Shown here piece by piece: positions 25,192-34,867 of a stretch of DNA of 37,509 nucleotides; the stretch's first letter is position 1, and each line of letters starts with the position of its first letter. The stretch lies in the NCBI GenBank assembly GCA_903871235.1, contig CAIQGA010000224.1, forward strand, positions 1 to 37,509, read 5' to 3'. The stretch comes from an uncultured Chlorobiaceae bacterium. GTDB taxonomy: Bacteria; Bacteroidota; Chlorobiia; Chlorobiales; Chlorobiaceae. The position numbers were made by a program, and so were the translations under genes. The notes beneath the pieces were generated by a model that saw only the letters and a program-made list of their open reading frames with translations, made no database searches and was not told the DNA's origin.

Positions 25192-25650
25192 ATGTTCAAG
25201 ATTCATACTATTCTTTGTCCCGTCGATTTTTCAGATGCTTCCCGCAAGGCGGTGCAGTATGCGAAGGAGTTCGCTGCGGGCATGGGGGCATCGATCCATC
25301 TTTTGAGCGTTGTGGAGCCAAGGCCTATGGCGGTTGACATCACGCTCAACTATGTGCCGCTTGAGGAGGATCTGGAAAAGGCTGCGGCAGAGGATCTCAA
25401 GGTCATTCTTGAGGAGCTGCTCCAGGCGGGCCTCAAGGCAGAGTGCTCCATCGAGTTTGGCACTCCTGCTGACGCGATTCTCGATAAAGCCGAGGTGCTT
25501 GATGTCAATCTGCTCATTATGGGTTCCCATGGCAAAAAGGGGTTGAGCCGCTTTATCATGGGCAGTGTTGCCGAAACGGTTGTGCGCAAGGCCAATTGTC
25601 CGGTGCTGATTGTCAAGTCGGAGGAGAAGGAGTTTATCGGCGACGAGTGA
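25192..25650 (+). CDS. Universal stress protein (UspA family)
   Basis: This is a 152-aa single-domain Usp: IHTILCPVDFSDASRKAVQYAKEFA at the start, and the nucleotide-binding loop GSHGKKGLSRFIMGSVAETV (pattern G-xx-G-9x-G-S) at about 114-133, then KANCPVLIVK. The ATP-binding type is therefore expected. It follows the slipin by 12 bases and is followed by a terminator, so the two form a small operon. Its precise role in stress survival is not determined by sequence. Confidence 0.93.
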   Translation: MFKIHTILCPVDFSDASRKAVQYAKEFAAGMGASIHLLSVVEPRPMAVDITLNYVPLEEDLEKAAAEDLKVILEELLQAGLKAECSIEFGTPADAILDKAEVLDVNLLIMGSHGKKGLSRFIMGSVAETVVRKANCPVLIVKSEEKEFIGDE

Positions 25651-25652
25651 CG

Positions 25653-25693
25653 CAGGAGGGGAGTGGTCAGAATTTCTGATCGCTCCTGTTTTT
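25653..25693 (+). terminator. Rho-independent terminator of the slipin-usp operon
   Basis: CAGGAG (25653-25658) pairs with CTCCTG (25683-25688), with an inner GGTCAG/CTGATC stem around AATTT. Five T follow at 25689-25693. It begins three bases after the stress-protein stop codon. Confidence 0.72.
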
Positions 25694-25761
25694 GCTTTTA
25701 CGAAGAACCCATTTCGAAGAGAGCTTGAGCAGTAATATCAGTACAGTTTAGAGTCTGTTCC

Positions 25762-27783
25762 ATGAAGAAAGGCAAGAGAAATGTTTTGGTAGACCAATCG
25801 AGAGCAAAGTTTCAACAAGCTTTTCAATATCATCAATCAGGTCAGTTGGCGCAGGCGCAACTGCTTTATGATGAGATATTGCAATTGCAGCCACGGCATT
25901 TTGATTCGTTGCATCTTTCGGGCGTCGTTGCATCTCAGACAAAAAATTTTCACAAGGCTGTTGAGTTGATTGGTAAAGCCATTGAAATTTGTCCGGACAA
26001 CGCGATATTTCACAGTAATTATGGCAATACACTTAAAGAACTCAAGCAATATGAAGCTGCTGTAGCGAGTTATGATCGTGCGATTGCGCTGAAGCCAGGC
26101 TTTGCTGAAGCCTGGAACAATCGGGGTGTTGCACTCGAAGAACTCAGAGAATATGAAGCTGCTGTGGCGGGTTATGACCAGGCCATTTCGCTGAAGCCGG
26201 ACTACGCAGAAGCCTACAGTAATCGGGGCAATGTGCTCAAAGAGATCGGGCACTATGAAGCTGCTGTAGCGAGTTATGACCGTGCGATTGCCCTGAAGCC
26301 GGATTATGCAGAAGCGTACAGTAACCGTGGCAGCGCGCTTAAAGATCTCAGGCACTATGAAGCTGCAGTAGCGAGTTATGAGCGGGCAATATTGTTGAGT
26401 CCCGACTATGATTTTCTGTTTGGACAGTGGCTGCATACCAAGATGAAGATATGCGACTGGAAGACGTTTGAGGATGACGTCGATCGATTTAGAGAAAGTA
26501 TTAAGCACAACAAAAAAGCATCACCTCCATTCCCACTCCTTGCACTGATTGATTCTCCCGCGTTGCATAAACATGCTGCTGAGATTTATGCTCAGGCAAA
26601 ATTTCTGTTAACGCAGCATCTGCCGGAAATTCTCAAGGGTGCACGACACAAAAAAATTCGTATTGGATACTACTCTGCGGACTATCGTAATCATGCTGTG
26701 ATGCATTTGATGGCCGAGTTATTTGAACAGCATGACCGGGGTGCGTTTGAGGTCATTGCATTTTCATTTGGTCCAAACAGAGAGGATGAAATGAGAAAAA
26801 GGGCTGCGGCAGCATTTGACCGTTTTATTGATGTGCGACACCTCTCGGATATTGATGTTGTTCATCTTTCCAGAAACCTTGAGATTGATATTGCCATTGA
26901 CCTGGGAGGATTCACGGCACATTCCCGTACTGGAATATTTGCTTTACGGGCAGCACCGATACAGGCCAGTTACATAGGATACCTTGGTACAACGGGAATC
27001 TCCTGTATTGATTATCTGATAGCAGACCCTGTGATTATCCCGGAGGAGAGCCGACAACACTTTTGCGAAAAAATAGTTTATTTGCCGAGTTATCAGGTAA
27101 ATGATACAAAGCGCCGAATTGCCAATACATTGTTTACTCGCGAAGAGTTGGGCTTGCCGGAACAAGGGTTTGTTTTCTGTTGTTTTAACAATAGTTATAA
27201 GATCACTCCAGGAACCTTTGCTGGATGGATGCGCATTCTCCAGCAGGTAGAAGAGAGCGTTTTGTTCTTGTATGTGGATAATGACGTTGCACAGGCCAAT
27301 TTGAAGAGGGAAGCTGAGTCAAGGGGAGTGAGTGGCAAGAGGCTGATTTTCGGTCAACGATTGCCTCTGGCTGAACATTTGGCAAGGTATCGTGTTGCGG
27401 ATCTTTTTTTGGATACTTTGCCTTATAATGCTGGCGCGACGGCAAGTGATGCGCTTTGGGCAGGGTTGCCTGTGCTTACCTGTATGGGTAAAGCATTTTC
27501 CGGCAGGGTGGCAGCAAGTCTGCTGAATGCCATTCAGTTGCCGGAACTGATTACGTCCACACAGGAAGAGTATGAAGCTCTGGCAGTTGAACTGGCCACC
27601 AATCCGAAAAAGTTGACAGCCATCCAGCAGAAGCTTGAGCAAAATCGCCTTACGACACCTCTTTTTGATACCAAACTTTTTACCAGGCACATCGAAGCGG
27701 CTTATACAGCAATGTATGAGCGCTGTCAGGAAGGGCTATCTCCTGAGCATATTGTCGTGTTACCTGTTGGTATTCGAGAGTAA
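25762..27783 (+). CDS. TPR protein with O-GlcNAc-transferase-like (GT41/SPINDLY) domain
   Basis: This is a 673-aa cytoplasmic protein. Residues about 1-220 are six to seven tetratricopeptide repeats; the central units (YEAAVASYDRAIALKPDYAEAYSNRG) are nearly identical and spaced by 102 bases. Residues about 290-650 are the C-terminal domain of O-linked GlcNAc transferases: IRIGYYSADYRNHAVMHLMAEL, IDIAIDLGGFTAHSRTGIFALR, APIQASYIGYLGTTG, FCCFNNSYKITPGTFAGWMRIL, RLIFGQRLP, DLFLDTLPYNAGATASDALWAG and PVLTCMGKAFSGRVAAS. It should move a sugar from a nucleotide sugar to Ser/Thr of a protein, but bacterial members can have other donors. No glycan or flagellin locus is adjacent. It converges with meaB, 42 bases apart. 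Confidence 0.9.
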   Translation: MKKGKRNVLVDQSRAKFQQAFQYHQSGQLAQAQLLYDEILQLQPRHFDSLHLSGVVASQTKNFHKAVELIGKAIEICPDNAIFHSNYGNTLKELKQYEAAVASYDRAIALKPGFAEAWNNRGVALEELREYEAAVAGYDQAISLKPDYAEAYSNRGNVLKEIGHYEAAVASYDRAIALKPDYAEAYSNRGSALKDLRHYEAAVASYERAILLSPDYDFLFGQWLHTKMKICDWKTFEDDVDRFRESIKHNKKASPPFPLLALIDSPALHKHAAEIYAQAKFLLTQHLPEILKGARHKKIRIGYYSADYRNHAVMHLMAELFEQHDRGAFEVIAFSFGPNREDEMRKRAAAAFDRFIDVRHLSDIDVVHLSRNLEIDIAIDLGGFTAHSRTGIFALRAAPIQASYIGYLGTTGISCIDYLIADPVIIPEESRQHFCEKIVYLPSYQVNDTKRRIANTLFTREELGLPEQGFVFCCFNNSYKITPGTFAGWMRILQQVEESVLFLYVDNDVAQANLKREAESRGVSGKRLIFGQRLPLAEHLARYRVADLFLDTLPYNAGATASDALWAGLPVLTCMGKAFSGRVAASLLNAIQLPELITSTQEEYEALAVELATNPKKLTAIQQKLEQNRLTTPLFDTKLFTRHIEAAYTAMYERCQEGLSPEHIVVLPVGIRE

Positions 27784-27825
27784 AATGGTACCGGTAACAA
27801 AATATTTGGGATTGAAAGAGCCTGC

Positions 27826-28848
27826 TTACAACGATTTTAAGGGCCTCATAAAGGCATCCATAAGGGTATTTGCGCCGGTGAAGGGGCTGAGCTGGCCCGA
27901 GAGGACTTGCCGTTCTATACTCTCTTTTGAACTGGTGACTTCGGGGTTGGAGAAGAACTCTCGTTTAAGACGCTCTTCAAGAAGGGTGTAGAGCAGGCTT
28001 TTGAGTTGCTGGTGGCGCAGTTTTTCGAGTGTGTCGTGTTTGCGCATCAGGGTAAAATATGCTGAAATATTCTGCCAGACTTCAATGATGCCCGTTCCTG
28101 TGATGGCGGAGGTAAGGAAGACTTGCGGCTGCCAGAAAGAATGTTTTGCCGGAAGCATCCGGAGGGCGGCTTCGAATTCTGCTCTTGAGATTGCAGCAAT
28201 ACCTGCCTGATCGCCGTCGGTTTTTGTGATGGCGACGGCGTCGGCGATTTCCATGATGCCCCGTTTGATCCCTTGCAGTTCGTCGCCTGAGCCGGGAAGC
28301 ATGAGGAGCAAAATAAAATCAACCATGGTGTCGACAGCCACTTCTGACTGCCCGACACCAACGGTTTCGACCATAATGACGTCATATCCGGCCGCTTCGC
28401 AGAGCAGAATGGCTTCGTGGGTTTTTGGTGAGGTGCCCCCAAGGCAGCCGGAGGAAGCGGTTGGACGGATAAAGGCCTCTTTTCTTCCGGCAAGTCTCTC
28501 CATGCGTGCCTTGTCACCCAGAATACTCCCTCTCGACTGCTTGCTGCTCGGGTCGATTGCCAGAACAGCGAGTCGTAACCCCTGGTTGATGATCTCTTCT
28601 CCAAGGGCTTCGATAAAGGTGCTTTTGCCCGCTCCCGGTGAGCCGGTTATGCCGATGCGGATGGCTTCGTTTTTTTTTGCAAGGCAGCGGTCGAGGATTT
28701 CGTGCGCTTTTTGTTCATCTTCCCGTCGTTGCGACTCTATCAGCGTTATGGCGCGGCTGAGCATCTGGCGGTCACCATTCATGATGCCGTTGACCACCGT
28801 ATCCACGTCGGGGTTATAGCGTTGGGTTAAGGGGGTCGTATTGTTCAT
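27826..28848 (-). CDS. meaB: Methylmalonyl-CoA mutase-associated GTPase MeaB (ArgK/LAO family)
   Basis: This 340-aa G3E-type GTPase protects and reactivates the B12-dependent mutase and gates loading of adenosylcobalamin. Motifs: Walker A GITGSPGAGKST, AVLAIDPSSKQSRGSILGDKARM, ASSGCLGGTSPKT, DVIMVETVGVGQSE, LLMLPGSGDELQGIKRGIMEIAD and the guanine motif ITKTDGD. The frame extends to 28908, but the ATG at 28848 (MNNTTPLTQRYNPDVD) gives the usual length. It points the same way as the mutase operon but is separated from it by a 2-kb AT-rich island, so it probably once stood next to mutB. Confidence 0.92.
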   Translation of the reverse strand: MNNTTPLTQRYNPDVDTVVNGIMNGDRQMLSRAITLIESQRREDEQKAHEILDRCLAKKNEAIRIGITGSPGAGKSTFIEALGEEIINQGLRLAVLAIDPSSKQSRGSILGDKARMERLAGRKEAFIRPTASSGCLGGTSPKTHEAILLCEAAGYDVIMVETVGVGQSEVAVDTMVDFILLLMLPGSGDELQGIKRGIMEIADAVAITKTDGDQAGIAAISRAEFEAALRMLPAKHSFWQPQVFLTSAITGTGIIEVWQNISAYFTLMRKHDTLEKLRHQQLKSLLYTLLEERLKREFFSNPEVTSSKESIERQVLSGQLSPFTGANTLMDAFMRPLKSL

Positions 28849-28995
28849 GCGCAGGAATTCAAAATTTTGAACATATAGTGGTATGAATTTTTGGATAATC
28901 TTGCACAAGCATTTTCTTAGGATCCTATATGGAAGCCTTTGTTAAATTGCAAGAAAAAAACCAAATCTTTGTTTAAAAAGAGGCAAAAGCAATTG

Positions 28996-29157
28996 TCAGT
29001 TATTATCTTGTCCATTCATGTAAAACTCTTTTCCTGCTCTTGTAATGTGCTCTTGCAACTTTAAATTTTTTAGATCTTTCACTATTGAAAAATTTACAGT
29101 ATAAGAAGAATTACTGTTATGAGTGTTAAGTAAGATTTCTTTAATTAATTTTTCTTT
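28996..29157 (-). pseudogene. Possible C-terminal coding remnant in AT-rich island
   Basis: A minus-strand frame bounded by stops encodes about 53 residues with natural composition (KEKLIKEILLNTHNSNSSYT, then VKDLKNLKLQEHITRAGKEF, ending QDNN). It has no start codon close to its beginning and no recognisable family. It may be the tail of a lost gene or a chance frame. The remaining bases of 28849-29235 show no gene. Confidence 0.25.
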
Positions 29158-29235
29158 TTATGGGTGTATTTGGAGTGGTGTACGAAGGGCGTAGCAAAAA
29201 AAACGTCAACCTCTCTATGAAATTTTTATGCGTAT

Positions 29236-29751
29236 TCATCGTTGATTATATGACGCAGTCATAAGATCGTGATAACCAGCATCTTCAGGAAGTCTCCCTA
29301 TTTCGTCAGTAAATAACTTTTTGATTGACCCGTCACCAAAATAGAGGTAATCACCATTGTCAAGCCCGACGAAAAAATTAACACTTGATCCAATAACAGA
29401 TTTCAGTGTGCTTTGAGAAAACGATAGTAGCTCTGTATTGTGCAATAGTTTTTTTTCGTAGAAGCAGTAGTCTACAGATTTGTCGATACTTGTTTGGTAT
29501 CTTTCTGCTAAAATAGTCTTATTACTGAAACAGAAAGCAGAAATGTATGCCTCAAATGCCGAAGTGGCCTGCTCGCTGTAGAACCTATAACAGTATGGCC
29601 AACCATTTTCACTAATTCGTCGCTTGAGATTTTCGGAAAAAATCAAAGCAGCGTTTTTTACTTCCCGAAAGTGACCTATACCTTCAAAAATCGCAAGTGT
29701 CAGCTCCAGGCCCTGTAACGGATCATCAAAAGAGCTGTCAGCTATTAATAC
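29236..29751 (-). CDS. Hypothetical protein, probably lacking its true start
   Basis: The frame is open from 29751 to the stop at 29236 and gives up to 171 residues. There is no ATG in it: the first usable codons are CTG near 29716 or TTG at 29646, where residues MIFSENLKRRISENGWPYCY begin. The upstream stretch (DPLQGLELTLAIFEGIGHFREVKNAALIF) looks like genuine protein, so a start codon was probably lost and the gene is 5'-damaged. The protein is soluble, rich in Tyr, Phe and Ser, without signal or membrane segment. No family is recognised. It lies alone in the AT-rich island, so foreign origin is likely. Confidence 0.4.
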   Translation of the reverse strand, partial: VLIADSSFDDPLQGLELTLAIFEGIGHFREVKNAALIFSENLKRRISENGWPYCYRFYSEQATSAFEAYISAFCFSNKTILAERYQTSIDKSVDYCFYEKKLLHNTELLSFSQSTLKSVIGSSVNFFVGLDNGDYLYFGDGSIKKLFTDEIGRLPEDAGYHDLMTASYNQR

Positions 29752-30304
29752 TCAGATACTTAAAACGTAAACCCTTGAATTGAAATAAGATACATTACAC
29801 CAGTTAGGGCTGGTCATTTTTCTGTTATCAATATGTTTTTCAAGAGGTTATAGATAATTACACAACAATAAGTGTCTGAGTAGTACTATGAATGCCTTTA
29901 CGTCGGCTCTTGGTATCACAATTGGTAGCTTTTCGTGTAAATACCAAACGACAAAACCCTGCATACATTCGAATGGTAACTTTACAGGCACAAATGTTTA
30001 CTCAGCTCATGCAGAATAATAGTTAGATTGATCCGCATAAGCAGCAGATTTTTGAATTGTAACCAATATAGAACGCAAATCAGCAGGCTATTAAAATACG
30101 TTTATTCGATTGAATAAAAATCATTTGTAATTTTATTTTAAACGCGGCTTTGATTTTTATATGGATTGGTAAAAACGAGTTTTATTGCTTTTTGAAGTAG
30201 GGACAGGTATATATCGTTCCATGGCTGCTGCCAACCACTGAGACTCCATTAGCTATATAGTATATGTTCATTTACATAAAAGCTGCTTGTGTTCTGGCGT
30301 GTAA
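29752..30304. other. AT-rich region without a supported gene
   Basis: These 553 bases are markedly AT-rich compared with the flanking metabolic genes. A 43-codon frame at 29888-30019 (MNAFTSALGITIGSFSCKYQ...) lacks a ribosome-binding site and known features, and is not called. No convincing repeat, RNA gene or insertion sequence end is visible. Confidence 0.5.
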
Positions 30305-30573
30305 CTATTTGGGGAAGAATTTGTAAATATCTTTTCTGTAAAGAAATCGGATAAAAGAAACGACTTTGCTTTCAATAACTAAACCAATTCTATAATCTCC
30401 GATTTTTATTCTGTATGCTAAATCAAAGCCTTTTAATTTCTTTAAATTTTTAACCTCATTCAAGCTTTGGCGTTTTGTGTATCTATAATGCAGCTTGCAA
30501 TTTTTTTTAGAATAGACTTGTCGCTTATTTTATTTGTATCTTTTTCAAATCTTTTATCAATAAGGACAATCAT
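30305..30573 (-). pseudogene. RelE/ParE-type toxin gene with a one-base frameshift
   Basis: From the ATG at 30573 the frame reads MIVLIDKRFEKDTNKISDKS and on to SCIIDTQNAKA, then stops at the TGA following AAAGC. The neighbouring frame continues with SLNEVKNLKKLKGFDLAYRI, DYRIGLVIESKVVSFIRFLY and RKDIYKFFPK, a typical RelE/ParE end (NLKKLKG, YRIxIGDYRIG, RKDIYKxFP). One missing A in the AAAGC context near 30464-30468 explains the break; the whole span (269 bases) is one base short of 90 codons. The start overlaps the antitoxin stop by four bases. Unless a programmed shift occurs, no active toxin is made. Confidence 0.78.
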
Positions 30574-30767
30574 TGTGAAATCTTTTTGAGGAATTCATTT
30601 GTGTCAATATATTCGTCTGTTCGCCCGATTTTTATAGCATTTGCTATACCAATTTCCTCAATTCCATCCGCAGATAAAATTTTTGATTTTATCCCTATTT
30701 TTTTTGCCAGCTCAAGTAATAATTTCAGATCTGATAGTGATTCGCTTTCTAATAAAGCTTTCTGCAT
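30570..30767 (-). CDS. Antitoxin of the RelE/ParE-type pair
   Basis: The 65-aa product MQKALLESESLSDLKLLLEL then KKIGIKSKILSADGIEEIGI, ANAIKIGRTDEYIDTNEFLKKISQ resembles small antitoxins paired with RelE-like toxins. The related-looking segment may begin earlier (TAIQLTQLFKN, to about 30800), but no ATG, GTG or TTG start suits that; the long frame to 30902 begins with unrelated hydrophobic sequence. Its stop codon overlaps the toxin start (ATGA). With a frameshifted toxin it is an orphan antitoxin. Both genes are AT-rich. Confidence 0.65.
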   Translation of the reverse strand: MQKALLESESLSDLKLLLELAKKIGIKSKILSADGIEEIGIANAIKIGRTDEYIDTNEFLKKISQ

Positions 30768-30934
30768 ATTCTTGAATAGTTGGGTTAATTGAATGGCTGT
30801 ATTAGGCCAATATATCTTTGCTTTCGCATTATATTTAGTCAAAAACATTAATGATACGCTATACCATAATACCAATATTAACGTTTTGAGTGCAATTTCC
30901 AACGTATTTCAGGGATCGCACAATAATAATCGGT

Positions 30935-30960
30935 TTAGGGGCACGGCATCGTGCCCCTAA
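30935..30960 (-). terminator. Perfect hairpin after mutB
   Basis: TTAGGGGCACG (30935-30945) and CGTGCCCCTAA (30950-30960) form a perfect 11-bp stem with a 4-base loop, eight bases beyond the mutB stop. It marks the end of the propionate operon. A T tract is lacking on the minus strand (AAACCG follows), so termination may be weak or it may be a repeat-type palindrome. Confidence 0.6.
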
Positions 30961-30968
30961 AAATGCGG

Positions 30969-33103
<2,135 letters not shown>

Positions 33104-33107
<4 letters not shown>

Positions 33108-34867
33108 TGCACTCCTGTTTTGCGTTGGTAGGATTTGAGCATTTCAAGGACATTGACGCCGGTATAGATAAAGCTGTCGAGGCCTGCGGCGAAGAGGCGC
33201 TCTTTTTCGGCAGGTGGTTTGCCCGCCATGACCACAAGAGTGGCGCTGAGCTTTTTGCAGAGTATTTCTGCGGTCGGTACAGGCTCTTTTTCGGCGATGC
33301 AGAGCACAACAATGTCCGGTTTGTTCTGCAGCACGGTTGTGTATGACTCCTCTTCGAGCGGGAGTGTTGAGCGTCCGGCAATTGCAAAACCGCCGCAGGT
33401 AAAAAACTCTTCGGCGAAGGCGGCCTGGCGGAAGCTGGTTGCTGCGTCACCCTGCATCCAGATAAAGACGGAGGGCGTTCGGCCTGACTTGAGGCTGCAA
33501 GAGAGGGTTTTGAGGCGCAGCAGCTCATAAGCGGCAATTTCGTTCCCTTCGGGGAGTTGCTCAAGGGCTTGTTCCAGCTCCTCAATATGCTCTTCCTGTT
33601 CGGGCGAGAGGGGCCAGGAGTAGCGGTTGACGCCAATCAGCGTTTTTTGCCGGTTTTCGAGGCTTTTCTGCCGCTTTGTGGCCGACTCTGCAACCATTTT
33701 CTCAATGAGGCCGCTGGTGCTCGCTTCGGCCATGCCGCCTGCCGCTTCGATCTCCCTGAAGAGTTTCCAGCCAGACTCAGCAAGTGCTCTCGTCATGGCT
33801 TCAAGGTAGTGCGAGCCCCGGGCCGGATCGACCACTCGGTCGAGTGAGGCCTCTTCCTTTAAAATCAGGTGGATATTGCCGGTGATTCGTTCTGCAATCT
33901 CCTTTTTGACGGAGAGGCCGGTGTCGAATGCTCCGATGTGCAGCGTTTCGTAACCACCAAGAATTGCCGAGACCGCTTCTGTGGTGAGCCGGAGCATGTT
34001 GGTATAGGGATCGAGCAGGGAGCGGTTTCTCCGGGATGTTCTGGCGAAGAGCGGTGGCAGCGTTGGGCAGGATGCTCCGTAGGCTTTCAAGAGATGACCG
34101 AGGAGGTGGCGCAGGGCCCTCGGTTTTGCCAGCTCGGTAAAGTGGCTTGAGCCAACAGGGAGGATGATCTCCATTGCCGAAACAACTCTCTCCACCGGAA
34201 CTCCAGCCTCAAGAAAACGGTTCAGGTAGTCGCTCACGCCCGCAAGTGCCAGTGCAATTTCCTGGGCAGCGGTTGTTCCCTTGTCGTGGAAGGGGATGGT
34301 GTTGATGGCCAGAAAGTGGAATGCCGGAAGTGATTCTGCAATGCTGAAGAGTTCCAGATCGGCCTCTTTTGATGAGGCTGGCGTTTCGGTGAGCACTCCT
34401 CCGGAGTTCATAGCGAAGCCGGGAGTAGCGGCAAGGGTTGTCAGCAGTTCCTGAGTCGGGGGAAGGTTCCCTGAAAAGTGGATGGCTATGGCGGAGGGTT
34501 TGATTCCGGCCAGAAGTTGATTGAGATTCTCTGTTGAGCAGAGTGACGGGTCAGTTATGACGAACTCAAGAGCTGCGGCATCAAGCTCAAAGCTTTTGAG
34601 TGCCGCCTTGTTTGCGCTCTTCGCATCATGAACAAGAATGCTGTGGCAATTTTTCCAGGTGTTGATCGCTTTCGGGGGCGGAAGTTCAAGTTGCAGCGCA
34701 CTCTCTTCATGGGAGTGCCAGGGTTCCAGATCAAATCCGTCCGGTGTATGCCAGACGATGGTGTCGTAAGCTCTCTCTTTGAGTTCGGCAACAGCTCTGG
34801 TTTTCCATTCATCCCGGCTGACTGCCGGGAATGCTGAAAAGAGGGAGTCAGGTCGGGAGTGTGTCAT
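33104..34867 (-). CDS. mutA: Methylmalonyl-CoA mutase, small (beta) subunit
   Basis: The 587-aa protein is homologous to the large subunit but lacks the cobalamin DxHxxG motif; in that region it reads [22 protein letters not shown] and [15 protein letters not shown]. Recognisable blocks are [42 protein letters not shown] and [24 protein letters not shown]. It forms the structural partner of MutB in a heterodimer. It overlaps both its neighbours by four bases, showing translational coupling. The N-terminal region is typical of the bacterial two-subunit enzyme. Confidence 0.94.

Noticed and set aside
26040-26410. 102-base tandem repeats as a possible mobile or regulatory repeat
   Set aside because: They are TPR codons of the glycosyltransferase-like gene.
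29888-30019. 43-codon frame in the AT-rich island
   Set aside because: Short, without a ribosome-binding site or recognisable sequence; expected by chance.
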